In this document: positions 56,093-63,385 of the stretch, piece by piece
How positions within the stretch are numbered: the stretch's first letter is position 1
Layout of the letters: every line of letters starts with the position of its first letter
Origin: Pseudodesulfovibrio alkaliphilus
GTDB lineage: Bacteria; Desulfobacterota; Desulfovibrionia; Desulfovibrionales; Desulfovibrionaceae
DNA: 64,000 nt
NCBI RefSeq assembly: GCF_009729555.1
Contig: NZ_WODC01000002.1
Coordinates: 248,001-312,000 of the forward strand
Reading direction: 5' to 3'
Made by a program: the position numbers and the translations under genes
Notes under the pieces: generated by a model
Databases searched by the model: none
Told to the model about the DNA's origin: nothing
Seen by the model: the letters and a program-made list of their open reading frames with translations, nothing else

Positions 56093-57820
56093 CTAGACCT
56101 TGGCGCCCTGCAGTTCGTCAACATCCAGATCCCATACCACGCCATGAGGCGGCAGGGGATCGGTTTCGAAGAAACGGGGCAGCTTGTCGTCCATCTTGGT
56201 GAACCCTGCACGCTCGTTGAACGCCTGCTCGTCCTTGAGGCAGTTGATGCCAAGGTTGACCAAGTCGTCGGCGCTGAAGGGCTTGCCAGTGTAAGCCTGG
56301 ACCAGGTCGGCCATGGCCTGGACCCCGTTTGGCGCATCAAGGACCGCGAAAGCAACGAACAGGCAGAAGCCCATGGAGTCGATGGCTGCGGTGGCCACCT
56401 GGAGGTTCTTGGAGAGTTCTACGTTGCCTTCCTTCTTGTGGCCGTCGATGTCTCCGCCCACCTTGAGGATGTTCTGAGCCACGCCGTAACCGGCGGTGTG
56501 GTCCGCTCCCATGGCCGAGGTGGCGTAGGTGACTCCCACCCCCTTGACCGCACGGGGGTCGTAGGCGGGCATGGACTGGCCCTTGACCGTGGGCAGACGG
56601 TCCACGCCGAAGGCGCCTCCGGCGAAGTCCACGCCGTTGCCCATGATCATACCCATGGGATCTTTGGTGCCCACCTTGGAGAGCAGTTCGATGGATGCCT
56701 TGCCATCGCCCCAGGGGATGATGCCGCCGTCCATGGCGATTGCCAAAGTGTTGCCCACCTCGATGGTGTCCATGCCCTTTTCATCACAGATGCGGTCGAT
56801 GGCAGCGATGTCGTCAATGTCCTTGATCATGGCGTTGGCACCCAGGGCCCAGACCGTTTCGTACTCGAAACCGGAGGTCAGGTACTCGCCTTTGGCATCG
56901 TTGTACTGTTGGGAGCACTGGATGATGCAGCCCGCATGGCAGCCTTCGGTGGTTTTGCCGCCTCGGGCGTTGATGACTTCGGCAATCTTCTCGCCTGATA
57001 TGTCGGCGGCATGGTCAACTTGGCCCAGGCGGAAGTTCTTGCCCGGCAGGGCACCGGCCTCATTGACCACGTTGACCAGGATGGAGGTGCCGAAACCGGG
57101 CAGCCCCTGGCCGGTGACAGGGTGGCCCTGAAGGATTTCGACCCAGGTCTTGCGAGCGGTTTTGAATGCCTCAACGTCGACTGCGCCGACTTTGTTGCTG
57201 ACAGCAGGATCAAGGATGATCGCCTTGATTTTCTTGGAGCCCATGACTGCGCCGGTGCCACCCCTGCCAGCCGAGCGGGCGGGCCGCTTGTAGGGGTCGG
57301 TGAACTGGATGGTGGCGGTCAGGCGCAGGGTCTCGCCGGCCGGGCCGATCATGGCCGCCACCAGTTTGTCGCCGTATTCGGCCAGCAGCTTGTCGTGGGC
57401 CGGGTAGTTGTCCATGCCCACAATGGGTGTTGCATCCTTGAAAGTCACCTTGCCATCGCTGATGAACAAGGTGGAGAAGGGGGCTCCTTCTTCGGGTTTA
57501 TCTTCAAGGATGATGGCCAGCAGGTCCATCTTCGGCATTTTGTGAGCGAAGAGGCCGCCGGAATTGGACTCCTTGATCCCCTTGGTCAGGGGCGACTTGG
57601 TCCCGACCGAGACGCGGCCGGAGTTGGCTGCGGTGGAGCCGCCGAGTAGGCCGGTGGCGATGACGAGCTTGTTCTCGGCCGAGAGCGGATGGCAGTCGGC
57701 AGGAACCTCGGTATTGATGATGCGGGAGGTCAGTGCCCGGCCGCCAAGATTGGCGTAGTTGCCGGCGTCCTCAAAGGTGTACTCTTTTGTACGGGTGTTG
57801 ATTCTCAGGATCTTTGGCAT
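56093..57820 (-). CDS. aldehyde:ferredoxin oxidoreductase family protein (tungsten)
   Basis: A 575-residue AOR-family protein starting at ATG 57820 (GCGAGGA upstream). The N-terminal pterin-binding domain has NYANLGGRALTSRIINTEV and GGSTAANSGRVSVGTKSPLT. Then come PARSAGRGGTGAVMGSKKIK and the cluster cysteines in TTEGCHAGCIIQCSQQYND, spaced Cys-x3-Cys-x3-Cys, which resembles the YdhV-type subgroup more than classical Pyrococcus AOR (Cys-x2-Cys-x3-Cys). It should oxidise aldehydes, or a related substrate, using a tungstopterin and one [4Fe-4S]. It is upstream of MoaD-ThiF and the Tup importer. The substrate is not predictable. Confidence 0.93.
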   Translation of the reverse strand: MPKILRINTRTKEYTFEDAGNYANLGGRALTSRIINTEVPADCHPLSAENKLVIATGLLGGSTAANSGRVSVGTKSPLTKGIKESNSGGLFAHKMPKMDLLAIILEDKPEEGAPFSTLFISDGKVTFKDATPIVGMDNYPAHDKLLAEYGDKLVAAMIGPAGETLRLTATIQFTDPYKRPARSAGRGGTGAVMGSKKIKAIILDPAVSNKVGAVDVEAFKTARKTWVEILQGHPVTGQGLPGFGTSILVNVVNEAGALPGKNFRLGQVDHAADISGEKIAEVINARGGKTTEGCHAGCIIQCSQQYNDAKGEYLTSGFEYETVWALGANAMIKDIDDIAAIDRICDEKGMDTIEVGNTLAIAMDGGIIPWGDGKASIELLSKVGTKDPMGMIMGNGVDFAGGAFGVDRLPTVKGQSMPAYDPRAVKGVGVTYATSAMGADHTAGYGVAQNILKVGGDIDGHKKEGNVELSKNLQVATAAIDSMGFCLFVAFAVLDAPNGVQAMADLVQAYTGKPFSADDLVNLGINCLKDEQAFNERAGFTKMDDKLPRFFETDPLPPHGVVWDLDVDELQGAKV

Positions 57821-57930
57821 ATGCGTCCTCGCAATTTTTAAGATGATGGACGTGTGGGCAAACGCATGTTTGACTTGCGCTGACAATATGGATTATCTAT
57901 GCACCGTAGAAATAAAAAGTCAAAGAAAAC

Positions 57931-57962
57931 ATTATATTATGCTCGAGATGGCATAATGTAAT
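57931..57962. promoter_or_regulatory. long inverted repeat in the divergent AOR/57998 promoter region
   Basis: ATTATATTATGC (57931-57942) and GCATAATGTAAT (57951-57962) are complementary at 11 of 12 positions around an 8-bp spacer. It lies about 111 bp upstream of the AOR start and 36 bp upstream of the 57998 gene. AT-rich and well placed for a regulator of both genes, perhaps the ModE-type protein encoded nearby. Confidence 0.55.
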
Positions 57963-57997
57963 GCTGGGTTGAATACCCGGGTAAGGTGTGAAAAGGC

Positions 57998-58582
57998 ATG
58001 AAAAAGAACGAAAAACGCCTGCGTGTGCGCATGAGCCACCAAGGCAGACTGGCCTGGAATTTTTTGCTTCAAAAGGGATTTTATCTTGTCGGCCAGGCGG
58101 GTATGACGGTGCGTGAGTTCCTGGCCGCAGCCCTGGGCTATGACGACAGGACCATCGAGGAGCAGGTTCGGACCATCTTTCTCAACAGCAGTCCCATGGA
58201 TGACATTGATTCGGCGCATGTCCGGGACGGCGACAGGGTGGCCCTGGGCGGTGCCATGCCCGGCCTCATCGGCATCTGCATGGGCCGCGACAATCCCTAC
58301 AAGGGATTCCGCAGCGACATTTCGGTCCGGGCTGATGAAACAGTGGCGGACAACAGTGAACCCATCGGCGTGTTCGTCAAGATTTTCAGTACGCTGGCCG
58401 TGGATACCGGCGAGGCAGTTCTGGCTCGGGGCATCATTCTGGACGCCGCAGATCTGGCCGAATTTCTCTCCCGCCAGCAGGCGCACCTGCTTCCTCTTGA
58501 CGGTCAATCCGTTGAATACCAACTGGCCGAAGCCCGGACCATGACAGGCCGCGTGGTCGTGTCCGTGGAGTTTGTCGGCTAG
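57998..58582 (+). CDS. protein of unknown function with MoaD-like beta-grasp segment
   Basis: A 194-residue protein. Residues 37-90 (TVREFLAAALGYDD, RTIFLNSSPMDDID, VRDGDRVALGGAMPG) align by eye with the MoaD-like protein at 55.8 kb (TVRSLVAKLGI, LIFINSARAYLD, IRDGDRVGLFPPVGG). Unlike MoaD the fold does not end there: about 100 residues follow, with FVKIFSTLAVDTGEAVLARG and a beta-rich end, so no free Gly-Gly is present. It is divergent from the AOR gene and shares its regulatory gap. A chaperone or adaptor role for the tungsten enzyme is inference. Start ATG 57998 has AAAAGG upstream. Confidence 0.6.
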   Translation: MKKNEKRLRVRMSHQGRLAWNFLLQKGFYLVGQAGMTVREFLAAALGYDDRTIEEQVRTIFLNSSPMDDIDSAHVRDGDRVALGGAMPGLIGICMGRDNPYKGFRSDISVRADETVADNSEPIGVFVKIFSTLAVDTGEAVLARGIILDAADLAEFLSRQQAHLLPLDGQSVEYQLAEARTMTGRVVVSVEFVG

Positions 58583-58920
58583 TCCGGGCAGCCCAGGCCC
58601 GTGGCATAGACCTTCAGTTTATCCACCTGCTCGGCGTAGCGCCTTTGGTTGATCACATCTTCGGTTTCGTAGCGGGAGACGTTGTCGTTCAATGCCCATG
58701 CTATCTTGTGGCAGGCTTCTTCCCGTTCATTAGCGGGCATGGCATCAAAGGAGTCGCCGTACTTTTCTTTGGCACTCCGGTAGGCTTTTTCCGCGATTCG
58801 GAATTCCGAGTCCGCCATCTCACGCAATCTGTAGATGTCATCAATGTCTTGGGCGGGCGCTGTTGCCGCCATCAGCAAAACCGCCAGGGCCAGCGCGGCC
58901 GTCCCAGAGAATTTGAACAT
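58579..58920 (-). CDS. small periplasmic protein of unknown function
   Basis: A 113-residue protein with a signal peptide (ALALAVLLMAATAPAQ). The mature part is helical and charged (YRLREMADSEFRIAEKAYRS) with two Cys (EEACHKIAW and the end GLGCPD) that may form a disulfide. GGAGG precedes ATG 58920. Its stop shares CTAG with the convergent 57998 gene. I recognise no family; it resembles small lysozyme-inhibitor-like or YecT-like periplasmic proteins only in size and helix content. Confidence 0.72.
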   Translation of the reverse strand: MFKFSGTAALALAVLLMAATAPAQDIDDIYRLREMADSEFRIAEKAYRSAKEKYGDSFDAMPANEREEACHKIAWALNDNVSRYETEDVINQRRYAEQVDKLKVYATGLGCPD

Positions 58921-59002
58921 GGCAGGAACCTCCGTGATTGGTGATGCCTTCTGCCTATCACAGTACCTATTCGATAAAAAGGTTTACTCCATAGGTGAAA
59001 GC

Positions 59003-59110
59003 GTGAAAAAATTACGTTCTGACCAGGAAGCTGTTTTGAAAAAGATCAGCACAGCCTTGGCCAGCCAGCAGACCAGTTTGACCGGGCAGACGATGACCAG
59101 CAGAGATTAA
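59003..59110 (+). CDS. possible 35-residue peptide
   Basis: A short plus-strand frame from GTG 59003 (TAGGTGA upstream) encodes a basic helix KKLRSDQEAVLKKISTALAS and a polar tail. Composition looks protein-like, but length and start are uncertain. It sits in the gap between the periplasmic-protein gene and tRNA-Val; I see nothing else firm in 58921-59174. Confidence 0.2.
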   Translation: MKKLRSDQEAVLKKISTALASQQTSLTGQTMTSRD

Positions 59111-59174
59111 GTGTTTCAAATTAAAGTGGTTCGCGAAGCGTTGCAGGAGTGAAAGACAACGCGCTTCGACCATG

Positions 59175-59210
59175 CAAAAACAAAGGCGGCCCCGAGTTCA
59201 CGGAGCCGCC
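59175..59210 (-). terminator. intrinsic terminator of tRNA-Val
   Basis: GGCGGC...GCCGCC with inner CCCG/CGG pairs (59185-59210), and on the minus strand TTTGTTTTT follows. It lies 11 bp past the tRNA 3' end. Confidence 0.85.
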
Positions 59211-59221
59211 TGGATGGTCGG

Positions 59222-59298
59222 TGGTGGGCGATACGGGATTTGAACCTGTGACTTCCACCGTGTGAAGATGGCACTCTGACCAGCTGAGTTAATCGCCC
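59222..59298 (-). tRNA. tRNA-Val (anticodon CAC)
   Basis: A 77-nt cloverleaf with acceptor GGGCGAT/ATCGCCC, D arm AACTCAGCTGGTCAGAGT, anticodon arm CCATC-TTCACAC-GGTGG with CAC, T arm CACAGGTTCAAATCCCGT and encoded CCA. The T-stem shows one G-A mismatch. It lies 121 bp downstream of rnfB. Confidence 0.9.
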
Positions 59299-59419
59299 AC
59301 TTAGTTCGTCTGCGGGCTTGCCGCCCGAAGGAGAATTCATATAGCCGCATGGGTTTCGCTTGGCAAGCATTTTTTCCGGGTTGGGAAAAAAAGACCCGGA
59401 TTCATTGCGCAAGACGGAG

Positions 59420-61522
59420 TCATGAGCGGCTGACGCAGCCCTCCTCGCTGCACTCCCGTGCGGGCAGATCGCGGTTGTAGCAGGTCAGGCCGCAGCGCAG
59501 GCAGCGGCAGGCTTCGTGTTTGGCCTCCTCGCTGCTCAGGGCGCCCTCAATTTCCTTGAAGGTGCAGACGCGTTCGTCGCAGCCGATGAGGTGCGGCACG
59601 GTGGAGCGCTTGCGGTATCCCACGTCGGGCACATGGGTGAACATGGTGTAAGGGATGAGATCGCGCTGAACCTTGGCGGAGTAATGAGGTGCGCCGTCGG
59701 TCAGGTACTGGTGGATGGAGCGTGCGGCCTTGCGCCCCTCGCCCAGGGCGGTGATGACGATGCCCGGCCCGGTGTGCATGTCGCCGCCTGTGAAGACATG
59801 GGGCAGGGCGGTCTGGAGCGTGACAGGGTGCGCGTCCAGGGTGCGCCATCTGGTCTGTTTCAGCTGGCAGTTGCCCTCCTCGTCGTAGAGGCAGGAAAGC
59901 TCGGGCTTCTGGCCGATGGCCGTGTACACGGTGTCCGCCTCGATCAGGGCCGCGGATCCTTCAACGGGAACAGGGCTGCGGCGTCCTGATTCGTCCGGCT
60001 CGCCAAGCTCCATGCGGATGTACTCCACATGGGTGACATGGCCGGATTCGTCGCTGACGATGCGGGTGGGGGCGGCCAGAAAAAGGTATTTGACGCCTTC
60101 TTCCTCGGCCCCGATGATCTCCTCGATGTTGGCAGGCATCTCGCCCTTTGTTCGACGGTACATGAGAGTCACCTCCGCGCCAAGACGGACGCTGGTGCGG
60201 GCCGTGTCGATGGCTGTGTTGCCGCCGCCGATGACCACGACCTTGCGCCCCACGCCGGGGTCCATGTTCAAACCCACCTTGGTCAGAAACTCGGTGCCGG
60301 TTTCCACGCCCTTGGCGTCTTCGCCCTCGATGCGCAGGGTCATGTTCATCCACGCGCCAATGCCCAGAAACACGGCCTCGAACCCCTCTGCCTTGAGGCT
60401 TTCGAGATCGAAGTCAGTGCCAAACGTCTTTCCGTGGACAACGTCGATCCCCAGACCGAGGATGCCTTCTATCTCCCAGTCAAGGACAGCCTTGGGCAGC
60501 CGGTACTCGGGGATTCCGTAGCGCAACTGGCCGCCCAGCTTGGGCATGGACTCGAAAATGGTCGGGCTGTGGCCCAGGCGACGCAGGAAGAAGGCGCAGG
60601 AGAGCCCGGCCGGACCGCCTCCCACCACGGCCACCCTGCGGCCGGTTTCAGGCGCACAGGGGATGGGCAGATGCTGGCCCGAGTTCATTTCCCAGTCGGC
60701 AACATAACGCTTGACCATGTTGATGCCCACCGGAGCGTCCACATGGGTTCGGCGGCAGGCGCTCTCGCAGGGATAGGGGCAGACCCGGCCGATGGTCAGC
60801 GGCATGGGGATACGTTCGCGGATGGTCTCGAGCGCCCCGGCGAAGTCGCCCCGCGATGTCTGCTCGATGTAGCGGGGGATGTTGATTTGTCCGGGGCAGC
60901 GCTGGCGGCACGGGGCGAGGCAGTCGGTGATCTCGTTGAGGTGTGCCAGTCGGGCGGTCATGCCCCAGATGGTGATGACTCCCCGCGGGCAGACCTGGGC
61001 ACAGGCTCCGCAGGCGGTACACAGGGCCGGGTCCACCACGGGGTAGCCGTGAGGGCCCATTTCGATGGCTCCGAACTGGCAGGCCGTGACGCAGGTGCCG
61101 TGCCCCAGACACCCTTCCGGGCACATCTTGTTGCCGCCGTAGAGCAGGTCCTGGGCGCGGCAGTCGCTTACTCCCGCGTAGTCGTAGATTTCCTCGGCGC
61201 GGATGCCGCCGGTGCAATCCACAAAGGCGATCTGCTTTTCCATGGACGAGAAGCTCAGGCCCATGATGGCTGCAACATTTGCCGCCACCTCGTCGCCGCC
61301 GATGACGCAGACCGTGGCCCCCGCCCGGCCGCTCACAACGCCCTGGGCCGCGGCGGCGCAGCCAGGGAAGCCGCAGCCACCGCAGTTGGCTCCGGCCAGG
61401 ACGCTCTCCACCTCGGCGATGCGCGGGTCTTCGTAGACGTAGAGGAGCCTGGAGGCCATGGCCAGAATGGCTGCCGCCGAAAACCCTATGCCCAGCAGGA
61501 CAAGAACCGATGTCAGGATCAT
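59420..61522 (-). CDS. rnfB: RnfB fused to GltD-like FAD/NAD(P)H oxidoreductase
   Basis: A 700-residue protein with an N-terminal membrane helix (SVLVLLGIGFSAAAILAMAS). The RnfB cluster domain is ANCGGCGFPGCAAAAQG. Two further [4Fe-4S] sets are KMCPEGCLGHGTCVTACQFG and CTACGACAQVCPRG. From about residue 205 a GltD-type module follows: CPGQINIPRYI, VCPYPCESACRRTHVDAP, VAVVGGGPAGLSCAFFLRRL, VVVIGGGNTAIDTARTSVRL, and near the end the Cys set CRCLRCGLTCYN. RnfB normally ends after the ferredoxin part (about 190-280 residues). The fusion could link Rnf directly to NAD(P)H or a second electron path. It is the last gene of the operon; apbE is not adjacent. Confidence 0.9.
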   Translation of the reverse strand: MILTSVLVLLGIGFSAAAILAMASRLLYVYEDPRIAEVESVLAGANCGGCGFPGCAAAAQGVVSGRAGATVCVIGGDEVAANVAAIMGLSFSSMEKQIAFVDCTGGIRAEEIYDYAGVSDCRAQDLLYGGNKMCPEGCLGHGTCVTACQFGAIEMGPHGYPVVDPALCTACGACAQVCPRGVITIWGMTARLAHLNEITDCLAPCRQRCPGQINIPRYIEQTSRGDFAGALETIRERIPMPLTIGRVCPYPCESACRRTHVDAPVGINMVKRYVADWEMNSGQHLPIPCAPETGRRVAVVGGGPAGLSCAFFLRRLGHSPTIFESMPKLGGQLRYGIPEYRLPKAVLDWEIEGILGLGIDVVHGKTFGTDFDLESLKAEGFEAVFLGIGAWMNMTLRIEGEDAKGVETGTEFLTKVGLNMDPGVGRKVVVIGGGNTAIDTARTSVRLGAEVTLMYRRTKGEMPANIEEIIGAEEEGVKYLFLAAPTRIVSDESGHVTHVEYIRMELGEPDESGRRSPVPVEGSAALIEADTVYTAIGQKPELSCLYDEEGNCQLKQTRWRTLDAHPVTLQTALPHVFTGGDMHTGPGIVITALGEGRKAARSIHQYLTDGAPHYSAKVQRDLIPYTMFTHVPDVGYRKRSTVPHLIGCDERVCTFKEIEGALSSEEAKHEACRCLRCGLTCYNRDLPARECSEEGCVSRS

Positions 61523-61535
61523 GATCGAAAAACTC

Positions 61536-62111
61536 CTAGGAGGCCATGCCCTTGAAGGCGAAGAATGCCAGCGACATCAACCCGGCCATGATCAGGGCCA
61601 GGGGAGTGCCGCGCAGACAGGTGGGCACACGCGCCAGATCGAGCCGCTCGCGGATGCTCGCCAGCACCACCAAGGCGAGCAGGAATCCCGCACCCGAAGC
61701 GATGGAAAAAACGATTGTCTCAAGCAGGGTGTATTCTTCACGCTGGCAGATGATGGCGATGCCGAGAACGGCGCAGTTGGTGGTGATCAACGGCAGGAAG
61801 ATGCCAAGCGACTTGTAGAGCGGGGGCACGACCTTTTTCAGGAACATCTCCACGAATTGGACCAGGGAGGCGATGACCAGGATGAAGGTGATGGTCTGAA
61901 GGTAGGCGAGGTCGAGGGGCACAAGTAGGAAGCGCTGGACGCACCATGTGATGGCGGCGGCCATGGTGGCCACGAAAACCACGGCCAAGCCCATGCCGAT
62001 GGCCACTCCCGACTCCTTGGACGTGCCGATGAACGGGCAGTTGCCCAGGTATTGGGCAAGGACGATGTTGTTGACGAAGATGGCTGCGATGACGAGGGTG
62101 AAATAGTCCAT
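61536..62111 (-). CDS. rnfA: Rnf electron transport complex subunit A
   Basis: A 191-residue protein with six hydrophobic helices: YFTLVIAAIFVNNIVLAQYL at the start, GNCPFIGTSKESGVAIGMGL next and LITTNCAVLGIAIICQREEY. The two NC-containing half-helices place Cys ligands for the intramembrane [2Fe-2S] cluster shared with RnfE. GGAAGG precedes ATG 62111. It is 9 bp after rnfE and 13 bp before rnfB. Confidence 0.97.
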   Translation of the reverse strand: MDYFTLVIAAIFVNNIVLAQYLGNCPFIGTSKESGVAIGMGLAVVFVATMAAAITWCVQRFLLVPLDLAYLQTITFILVIASLVQFVEMFLKKVVPPLYKSLGIFLPLITTNCAVLGIAIICQREEYTLLETIVFSIASGAGFLLALVVLASIRERLDLARVPTCLRGTPLALIMAGLMSLAFFAFKGMAS

Positions 62112-62120
62112 ACGGCCTTC

Positions 62121-62798
62121 CTATATCCTTGGCTTGGTGGCGCACAGGCCGCAGGTCTTGCAGTCGTGAACCGGGCCTTCAATGGCTTCGAGTCCCCTGG
62201 TCTTGCGTTGCCAGTTGGTCAGGGCGTTCATTCCCGCCAGCACCAGCCCGAGGCAGACGAAGGCGCCCGGTGCCTCGATCATGAAGGCGAAGGGCTCAAA
62301 CCAGTCGCCGGTCAGTGTCATGTCAAACCATGTGCCATAGCCGAATATCTCCCGGATGCTGCCGAGGAAGGTCAAGGATAGGGTAAAGCCGATACCCATG
62401 CCCAGTCCGTCTGCCACGGCCAGATGGGTAGGGTTTTTGGAGGCAAAAGCCTCGGCCCGGCCCAGGATGATGCAGTTGACCACGATCAGGGGCACGAATA
62501 TGCCGAGCTGGAGATAGAGCGGATACGCGTATGCCTGCATGAGAAGCTCCACACAGACCACCAGCGAGGCGGCCACCACGATGAAGCAGGCGATGCGGAC
62601 CTTGGCCGGGATGATCTTGCGCAGCAGCGAGACGAGCAGATTGGAGAGGGTGAGAACAAAGATCACGGCCAGCCCCATTCCCAGGCCGTTATATGCGGTT
62701 TTGGTCACTGCCAGCACCGGGCACAGGCCGAGTACGATCTTGAAAGGAGGCAGGTCCTTCCACAATCCTTTGGAAAATTCCTTCGACAATCTGTTCAT
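62121..62798 (-). CDS. rnfE: Rnf electron transport complex subunit E
   Basis: A 225-residue membrane protein: FKIVLGLCPVLAVTKTAYNG is the first half-helix with Cys, IFVPLIVVNCIILGRAEAFA the second. The C-terminal 30 residues add KTCGLCATKPRI, an extra Cys pair beyond the usual end of RnfE. The ATGA overlap with rnfG (62795-62798) shows coupled translation. It pairs with RnfA in the membrane. Confidence 0.96.
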   Translation of the reverse strand: MNRLSKEFSKGLWKDLPPFKIVLGLCPVLAVTKTAYNGLGMGLAVIFVLTLSNLLVSLLRKIIPAKVRIACFIVVAASLVVCVELLMQAYAYPLYLQLGIFVPLIVVNCIILGRAEAFASKNPTHLAVADGLGMGIGFTLSLTFLGSIREIFGYGTWFDMTLTGDWFEPFAFMIEAPGAFVCLGLVLAGMNALTNWQRKTRGLEAIEGPVHDCKTCGLCATKPRI

Positions 62799-63385
62799 GG
62801 CGTGTCCTGGAGGCCCCAGTGCTCGGGGAGTCTGTCCTTGATTCTTGAGTATTTGCGGATAGCTTCGTTGATGGCGGCCACGGTGGCGGTGGACGAGAAG
62901 GTGGCCCCGGCAACAGCTGCAATGTCGCCGCCCTGGCTGTGCAGGGCCAGATCATGCCCCGGACGGCGAGCGAACTGCTCTCGAAACTCGGGTTCAACCA
63001 CTCGCGAGCCCAGACCGGGCGTTTCCTTGTGGGTGGTGATGCCGATGCCTGCCAGGGAATCGTCGGCAACGAGGAAGCCGACCATGACGCCGATGTCGCC
63101 GCCGTATCCCCGGCCAAAGGTCTCGAAGGCCACCCCTGTGAGTCTGCCGTCAACCATGGCCGGAAAGACCGTGACCGTTTCGCCCTCAAGGTCGACGGCC
63201 ACGCGGTCCTGAACCGGATGGTTGTCTGCTGCCGTGAATATCTGTTGCAGGGCCGGACCCTGCACGAAGGTCAGCACCTGTTCTTCGATTCGCGGACCAG
63301 TGGCCTGACGCACGGCGGCCAGTGTCAGCCCCGAGAGGCCGCAGATAAGCGAAAGGACGAGGATCATCCGCAATGCTTCGCGCAT
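62795..63385 (-). CDS. rnfG: Rnf electron transport complex subunit G (flavoprotein)
   Basis: A 196-residue protein starting at ATG 63385 (AAGGAGG upstream). One N-terminal membrane helix (ILVLSLICGLSGLTLAAVRQ) is followed by the FMN-binding domain: GVAFETFGRGYGGDIGVMVG, ITTHKETPGLGSRV and AVAGATFSSTATVAAINEAI. The Thr of AGATFSS would carry covalent FMN; the usual Ser/Thr before GAT is replaced by Ala. It overlaps rnfD by 22 bp upstream and rnfE by 4 bp downstream. Confidence 0.96.
   Translation of the reverse strand: MREALRMILVLSLICGLSGLTLAAVRQATGPRIEEQVLTFVQGPALQQIFTAADNHPVQDRVAVDLEGETVTVFPAMVDGRLTGVAFETFGRGYGGDIGVMVGFLVADDSLAGIGITTHKETPGLGSRVVEPEFREQFARRPGHDLALHSQGGDIAAVAGATFSSTATVAAINEAIRKYSRIKDRLPEHWGLQDTP

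Noticed and set aside
60029-61555. 508-codon plus-strand open frame opposite rnfB
   Set aside because: Antisense to the RnfB-GltD gene, which has many conserved Cys and glycine loops.
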